Source: Owenia fusiformis | Taxonomy: Eukaryota; Annelida; Polychaeta; Sabellida; Oweniidae | NCBI GenBank assembly: GCA_903813345.2 | Contig: CAIIXF020000005.1 | Location: 10,977,375-11,041,374, forward strand | DNA: 64,000 nucleotides | Reading direction: 5' to 3' | Made by a program: the position numbers and the translations under genes | Notes under the pieces: model-generated | Database searches by the model: none | Seen by the model: only the letters and a program-made list of their open reading frames with translations | What the model was told of the DNA's origin: nothing | In this document: positions 58,508 through 64,000 of the stretch, piece after piece | Layout: each line of letters starts with the position of its first letter | Numbering within the stretch: position 1 is the stretch's first letter

Positions 58508-59941
58508 TCAAAGATGAATAGCCGATTCTCGGTCTCTATTAGAAAACTGGCCGAAAGTCAATTTCCAAAAGGAGTAACGAAAATCTTTGTTGTAAAAGGC
58601 ATAGATACATGGATTAATAACGCTGTTACAATAGCCCAACCATGTGATCAATACCTCGATAACAGGATGTATAGAGCAATGTTTGCAGAAGGGCATAGTG
58701 ACGTACATAATGAAAAAAGGTAGCCAACAAAAAGTGAATGCACCAACGACGATCGCCAACGTTTTAGCCGCCTTTTTCTCTTTTAATAAATGAAATCGTT
58801 CACGTCGTTTGTCATCTTTTTTGCTTGATTTAAACTTAAATAATGGCGTCCTTCCGTTACTTAGGTGACCACCGTCTCTATAAAAGCTAGGACGGTTGCG
58901 AGAAAATATTGGTGTTTGAGCACCGTTATTTTTCTCCGTGGTATTTTGTAATGCAACTAAACTGTTTTTTCGTGGACAAGATAACCTTGTTCCGATGATT
59001 TGTTCGGAAGATGGGGGATTATTGTTTCTCTTCCATAAGCTATTAGTTCTAAGATGGGATTTCAAGTCTTCACTTTCGTACTCCTGGGAGTTGTCTTCTG
59101 TTGAGCTAGAGGTGTTCACGTCTGCAGATTTTTGCCGACTCAACATAATGCTCCGTCGGTATGGCCTCAAGCGTTTTTCTCGCTCTCGCGTGACTTTAAA
59201 TATGCGAGAATAAACAAATAACATAATTGCCATCGGTACCCAAAACGACCCCATAGAGGAATAAATAATATAGCCGGGGTTTGACGTTAACATACAGACT
59301 GCCTCATTGTTTCCTCTCCCTTGTTCTTGCCAGCCAAATATTGGAGGTAGGGTAATGAGAACAGAGAGAATCCACACGACTCCTATCATTACAAGGGCAA
59401 GTCTTTTACTTCGTTTACTTGCATACGCAAGAGGTCGAGTGATCGCAAAATAACGATCGACGCTAATGCAACATAAATTTAATATAGATGATGTACACAG
59501 CATCACGTCTAAAGTAATCCACATTTCGCAGACGTAGAATCCTAAGTACCATTTGTCTGTGATGATGACACTTATACTTAGTGGCATGACTAGAATGGAA
59601 ACTAGCAAATCAGAAATGGCAAGTGATACAATGAAGTAGTTTGTTATAGTTCTTAATCTGATGTTTGTCGTGACTGCTAAAACGACGAGTATATTGCCTA
59701 AAAACGAGCACAATACAATTAGGCCCATGGAAATACCTATTCCAACTGCCTTAGAAACGTCAATGCTATTATCCGTGTCTATTGTATTAGTGACGTTATC
59801 AGGCGAATGAATAACTGTGTCATTTCCTCCCGTCTTATTGGACATATTAAGATATTTCACCAGATTGTGAATTCCCGTATTTCCCTTAAATCCTTCATCT
59901 TTCATCATTTGCATTGTAGATGCACTGTCGACATATCCCAT
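58508..59941 (-). CDS. Class A aminergic G-protein-coupled receptor, octopamine/adrenergic/dopamine type (477 aa)
   Basis: A plasma-membrane receptor for a biogenic amine. The N-terminus (1-64) has NxS/T glycosylation sites at N32, N35, N40 and N49. Seven TM segments follow: N83 (1.50), D111 (2.50), and the C138-C216 disulfide pair. D145 (3.32) should bind the amine. D162-R163-Y164 is the DRY motif, with W190 (4.50). S228, S229 and S232 (5.42, 5.43, 5.46) suit catechol or phenol ligands. CWLPFF (405-410) and N443-P444-xx-Y447 (NPxxY) complete the core. The third intracellular loop (about 250-390) is long, basic and Ser-rich, and the C-tail is short and lacks a palmitoylation Cys. The coding region has no intron; the start has G at -3 and G at +4. 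TM5-TM7 wording (KAAKTLAIVVG, WLGYCNS) is nearest to alpha1-like octopamine/adrenergic receptors; the exact ligand is unknown. Confidence 0.93.
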   Translation of the reverse strand: MGYVDSASTMQMMKDEGFKGNTGIHNLVKYLNMSNKTGGNDTVIHSPDNVTNTIDTDNSIDVSKAVGIGISMGLIVLCSFLGNILVVLAVTTNIRLRTITNYFIVSLAISDLLVSILVMPLSISVIITDKWYLGFYVCEMWITLDVMLCTSSILNLCCISVDRYFAITRPLAYASKRSKRLALVMIGVVWILSVLITLPPIFGWQEQGRGNNEAVCMLTSNPGYIIYSSMGSFWVPMAIMLFVYSRIFKVTREREKRLRPYRRSIMLSRQKSADVNTSSSTEDNSQEYESEDLKSHLRTNSLWKRNNNPPSSEQIIGTRLSCPRKNSLVALQNTTEKNNGAQTPIFSRNRPSFYRDGGHLSNGRTPLFKFKSSKKDDKRRERFHLLKEKKAAKTLAIVVGAFTFCWLPFFIMYVTMPFCKHCSIHPVIEVLITWLGYCNSVINPCIYAFYNKDFRYSFWKLTFGQFSNRDRESAIHL

Positions 59942-62900
59942 TTCTGAGACTAGTTAATCGCCTTCCATTTATACACATACAAGATCCCGTTTTCTCTTAT
60001 CATTGTTATGTTAAATAGTGTATTCATTAACAACGATAAGTACTATCCAATTTAAATCATACTAAATCCTGATGAAAAGCATACGTAAACGTCTATTGTT
60101 AGAGTATAACATACTCAATCAATACGCCATTTACTTGTTTCAAGAGTACAATCTGTAAGCTCGTCGATCACATATCATCTTTCAATGAAAATCCTAAAAA
60201 TGGATAAGAGAAGTGGTCTTACGTGTAAAGCAAATATCTCGAACAATGCACCCATGTCAATAGAACGCTTCCTCGAACTGTTCCATTCACCCAAACGAGC
60301 CGCGCGAATACATCATACAGTAAAGGAACAATCAAAATTGAATAGCAGTAATTAATAAAACTAATTATAAGATGTACCCTTCCGAAAGCTGCTTAATAAG
60401 TTAGTCTATTGTTACCGACATCATCTGTGTCTATTTGCAATAATCCAATTGGTTCCTAATTTTCCTGCTCTAACATCACGAAATCCGTGTTTCGACCACG
60501 AGAGCTTTTCATTCACTACTGTTCATCGGCAAGTCTTCCTAATATTAAGCGAAACAATATGTCCCATCGGACAGTACTAGATTCCAATTATTTTCCAAAT
60601 GGTAGGTGTAATGCATTCCAAACATAGCCATTAAAAATACTATTAATAAAGTCTGTCCATTTCCACCGTGTGTTAGGCACCATAAAGGAAGTCATAGTTG
60701 TCATCCCCGATTAATGCTTTAATTTATAATTCCTTTGCTTCAACTTGTTTTCCTTGGAGCAGTTGGTGCAGAGTCGTGGAAATCTGTAAGTAAAATGAAG
60801 AGTTCTATAGTTGTATACACTGCCACATTAGGCCATATTAAGTTAACCCCTGCGCTTATCGTGCTGGCACTGAGGGCAACTACTCCTCAAATTCACCCGT
60901 AGATTAACTCTACTCTACTAGGCTATATTTCAAAACAGCCTGACAGTCGGATACTAATAAGTAAAGGTATAGATACATCTTAGTTTTTTACAAGAGGATA
61001 GCAATAAAGTATAATGCAGTATACTAGAGCGCACATGAAGTATAGCTAATTAAACAATTACTGGCGTCGGAGTGATATTTATTGATCTGTGATTACGTCG
61101 AGTACCTCAAAAAACACAATCGTCTTTGGTACTTCAACTTTTTTATAGCCACAAACCCTATTCTGTTATTTATCTAGATCTGTTTAAAGTGAGTAACAGA
61201 TTAAAGGTAAATAGTAGCCGACTAGCATTCTTTCGTTGTCACAAAGGATGTTTCTTATATAAACCCACATTAGGCACTTATTTCAGTTCAATGTTAAGAA
61301 CCTTCTTTTGTTTCCGAAACAACTCATACTCTACAAGCCAGATGTATAACAGGAGATTTCTATAATGGTCTTAGAAAACACCTAGATTAAATACCAATTA
61401 AATGTGATACTCTAGATCTTCATTTTAAGAAATAATCGAAAACACCTATATTTTACACAGGTAGGGTTTGTTACAGAAGATGTTTTTGATGTATTTGTGT
61501 TACAGTAGATAATCAATTTGAAAATATTTTGACATCGCCGGTATTAAGTACCAAATTTTGTTACAATTTGTAATTAAATAAAATGAATCCACAAGCAAGT
61601 TATCACCTGATATTTAGCCCATATTTAGCTATTATGGGTATGGACCCATTTTTAATTTTATACGGGAAAGTCCAAGAAGAAGATTAAAAGTGAAAAGTTC
61701 AATTGAACAGCTGATAGCACACAAGTTAATTATCGATCATGGGTATACAAAGGCAATTATATCTTAATAGGGAATGTGGCGATAGATACTGTACTTAGAC
61801 GATACCTTATCATTCGCACATTCGAAACTAGTCTTCCCAAGTATTAAATTATGACCCCCGCGAGCTTGATAAATTTTCTCGAATTCCAGTGTAATCCTGT
61901 TGAGATTACATGAAAAATCAATCTGAACGAAGATCCCTCACCTCAGATTCCCCATAGATTTGGAGATGTGGGCCAATAAAACATTTCTTATCTTCCTTAG
62001 AAGCGTACTTAAAGGTAAACAAACGTTTTTTCAACATTGAGAGGACACATCAGAAGGGGAGAATTCGAACGGAGAGCTAAAACGACTGCATACTGACACC
62101 CCTTTTATGACACAAGATCAATGCTGAATTCATTAAAAAATAAACATTAAAGAGGTACCAAAGCAACTATTTTAGTCCGGCCATGGAACACATTCTAAAC
62201 ACCAGCATGTTGAGATGTTATTTTTTGGTTTTATGAGAAATATGTCAGAATGTAAAATATCTTTTTAAAAAATATTGCACGTCAAATGTCAAGAGGAATA
62301 CATAAGATTATTTTTATAAGAATTAAGATTTGTTGCAATGGCAAAATAGTGTTATATTTAAGATTTTGGAATGGGGTATATGCTATTTTTTTATTTAAAA
62401 ATTCTTAATTTCATTGGCATTTTAGACAAGAGTCGATTGTATTTTTAGGTTAGAGTTGATTACTTGAAAATCTCTTTAAAAGCGATACCAGGGTAGAGTA
62501 AATAAGCGACTAGGTTCTTGAGTACCAGTTACCCAAGTAACAAAATATTCCCCGTGGGTGTCACAGATCTAGAATTTCCAAAGGTTAGCGAAAATTCAGG
62601 ACGAGAGTATTGACAAATCTTTCAAATAATACACCCCTACATTCTCTTGTAGAACAGGAATCCCTTTAAGGCTGTCACTGAAATCATTTCTGTCTATACT
62701 ACAATATGAGAGGAAAGCATAGTCCACCTGCAGGTCCTTGTACACAATTGGTACTTGACTTTTATATAGTTCAGTGTCCTATATGATTATCATGGGAATA
62801 CACAAATATTCAAATGGGTAGAATTTCCGGGAGAATGAGATGAGCTTTTAATTTTTTCTAAAAACTAACATATCCAAACATATCATCCTGATAATAACTA

Positions 62901-63313
62901 TTTACAATAAATTTGAATATTACAGTAGATTCTTAAATACTTAAATTTCAAACACTCAAGATATTACGTTTTATTAACACCGTTGTACAATGGGGTTCAA
63001 TTTTTGGTCTTCATTTGTTTTTAATATTAATATACCACCCCGGCGGTTTATCATTTGGATTTCATAATCTCATTTTATAAATCATCTTATGCTGTTTATT
63101 CCTTCTAAGATTCTACAATTAGGTTTAACATATAGCTTAGTTGCAAACAAGAGCCGTCTTTTTAATTTTTTAATATCTTTTGTTCCTGGATACGTATCTT
63201 GAAACTTTGAATCGAAAGCAACAGGTCTATTTAAATCTCTAATAGGATTAGCCATATAATTTGTTTATAAGAAATAAACAACTACCAGGTAGCTAATTAG
63301 CTTTTCCACAGAG
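59942..63313. other. Non-coding upstream flank of the receptor gene
   Basis: No second gene is seen. Any 5' UTR exon or promoter of the receptor would lie here; TAGTCTCAG just before the ATG could be a weak splice acceptor but lacks a clear pyrimidine tract. There are no recognisable repeats apart from AT-rich tracts. Confidence 0.4.
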
Positions 63314-63567
63314 CATGGACATATCCAGGATGTGCGATTGCCCCCACCCCCTCCCAACACACACAAAATAAAATCTAGCAATTTTGTAAAATTGGTTGAA
63401 AAAACACTAACAATTTAAAGAAATTATAGTTTGAAATGCTTAGAATGTACCGCATACAATGTAAATTTTGAAATTTTACCCCTGTGACCCCTTCTCGAGG
63501 CTCGCTTCGCTGGCAGCGATGCAAACCCAAAAATAACATCCCTTGACAATTGCTGGCTACGCCCCTG
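63314..63567. mobile_element. Short G-run MITE, copy C (hAT5-like family), TSD CAGAG
   Basis: The left end CATGGACATATCC is a diverged TIR, followed by GATGTGCGATTGCCCCC. The right end is GGCTACGCCCCTG. Flanking 5-bp direct repeats CAGAG lie at 63309-63313 and 63568-63572. The right end is identical to that of copy B, while the interior differs. Confidence 0.55.
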
Positions 63568-64000
63568 CAGAGTGCATAATTCTTATCGATTTCGATTTCT
63601 CCCTTTTCATCATATTTTTTTATACATCATATAATTCAATCTCATAATGGCTTTTTTACATTGTTTGATTCCATTCCATTTAAACGCTCTTGTCTTTCTC
63701 TGACAATTGCAAATAAACACTTGATTAATGGATTCAGGACAATCTGTAATAAATATCTAACTACTGAACAGCGCAACCAGTATTTCTTCGCAGGCTAGAT
63801 ACTGCCCGTACAAAATGAGTTCCGGTTTTCGGTGCTACCTCAACGCTCAAACGTCTCCCTGTTTAGAGCTACTTCAGGAAAGCTTTCTTCGACAGACATT
63901 TTTGCAGTTTTAGAATAGTAATGCTTAAACAAAAGTGCCGAGTAGAACTTACGCTAAACATAAATTAACTTGCAGGGGCAATAACTCGCGTTTCTTTCAC
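63568..64000. other. Non-coding end of the window
   Basis: AT-rich sequence to the window edge. I see no gene or repeat. Confidence 0.35.

Noticed and set aside
58938-59213. 91-codon plus-strand frame
   Set aside because: It is antisense to the receptor gene's third intracellular loop and has no independent support.

Overview
This is AT-rich eukaryotic DNA, most likely from a marine invertebrate and probably a lophotrochozoan such as a mollusc. That placement is an inference from the kinds of mobile elements present and from an invertebrate-style amine receptor; nothing in the window fixes the species. Only one ordinary host gene is evident: a complete, intronless aminergic G-protein-coupled receptor at 58508-59941 on the minus strand. 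The other large coding sequences belong to a CR1/Jockey-type LINE at about 40718-46283. Its ORF2 (endonuclease plus reverse transcriptase) is intact, and its ORF1 has a coiled coil followed by an SGNH-hydrolase-like domain.

Bases 1-25328 form one continuous head-to-tail array of twelve composite repeat units, the first cut by the window edge. Each complete unit has a head rich in AGGTCA half-sites, one to five copies of a monomer of about 475 bp, a variable minisatellite tail, a conserved ATCTGGAGTCT, a perfect 9-bp-stem hairpin, and a CTAG end followed by TTATT. I interpret these as non-autonomous Helitron2/Helentron-like (HINE) elements in tandem. Six copies of a short palindrome whose arms match the inverted complement of ATCTGGAGTCT lie just after CTAG ends. 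A block of 2,844 bp has been duplicated recently within the array. Open frames in the array are repeat shadows, not genes.

From 25.3 to 58.5 kb the sequence is non-coding and crowded with DNA transposons whose borders can be read directly from terminal inverted repeats and target-site duplications (TSDs). These are a 1,980-bp element (26588-28567, TSD TGTAAT), a 747-bp foldback (46563-47309, TSD AAAAT), a Harbinger-like MITE (47438-47844, TSD TAA), and a 2,319-bp element with CAC ends (49766-52084, TSD AAGGT) that carries a nested tRNA-derived SINE. A small family with G-runs and TIRs near CAGGGGCGTAGCC has three copies, two with 5-bp TSDs. Older inverted-repeat remnants fill other gaps.

From 58.5 to 64 kb the window holds the receptor gene and its upstream non-coding region. 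The receptor has the amine-binding Asp in TM3 and three TM5 serines expected of a catecholamine- or octopamine-type receptor. There is no sign that the repeats and the receptor work together; the receptor simply lies at the edge of a repeat-rich region.
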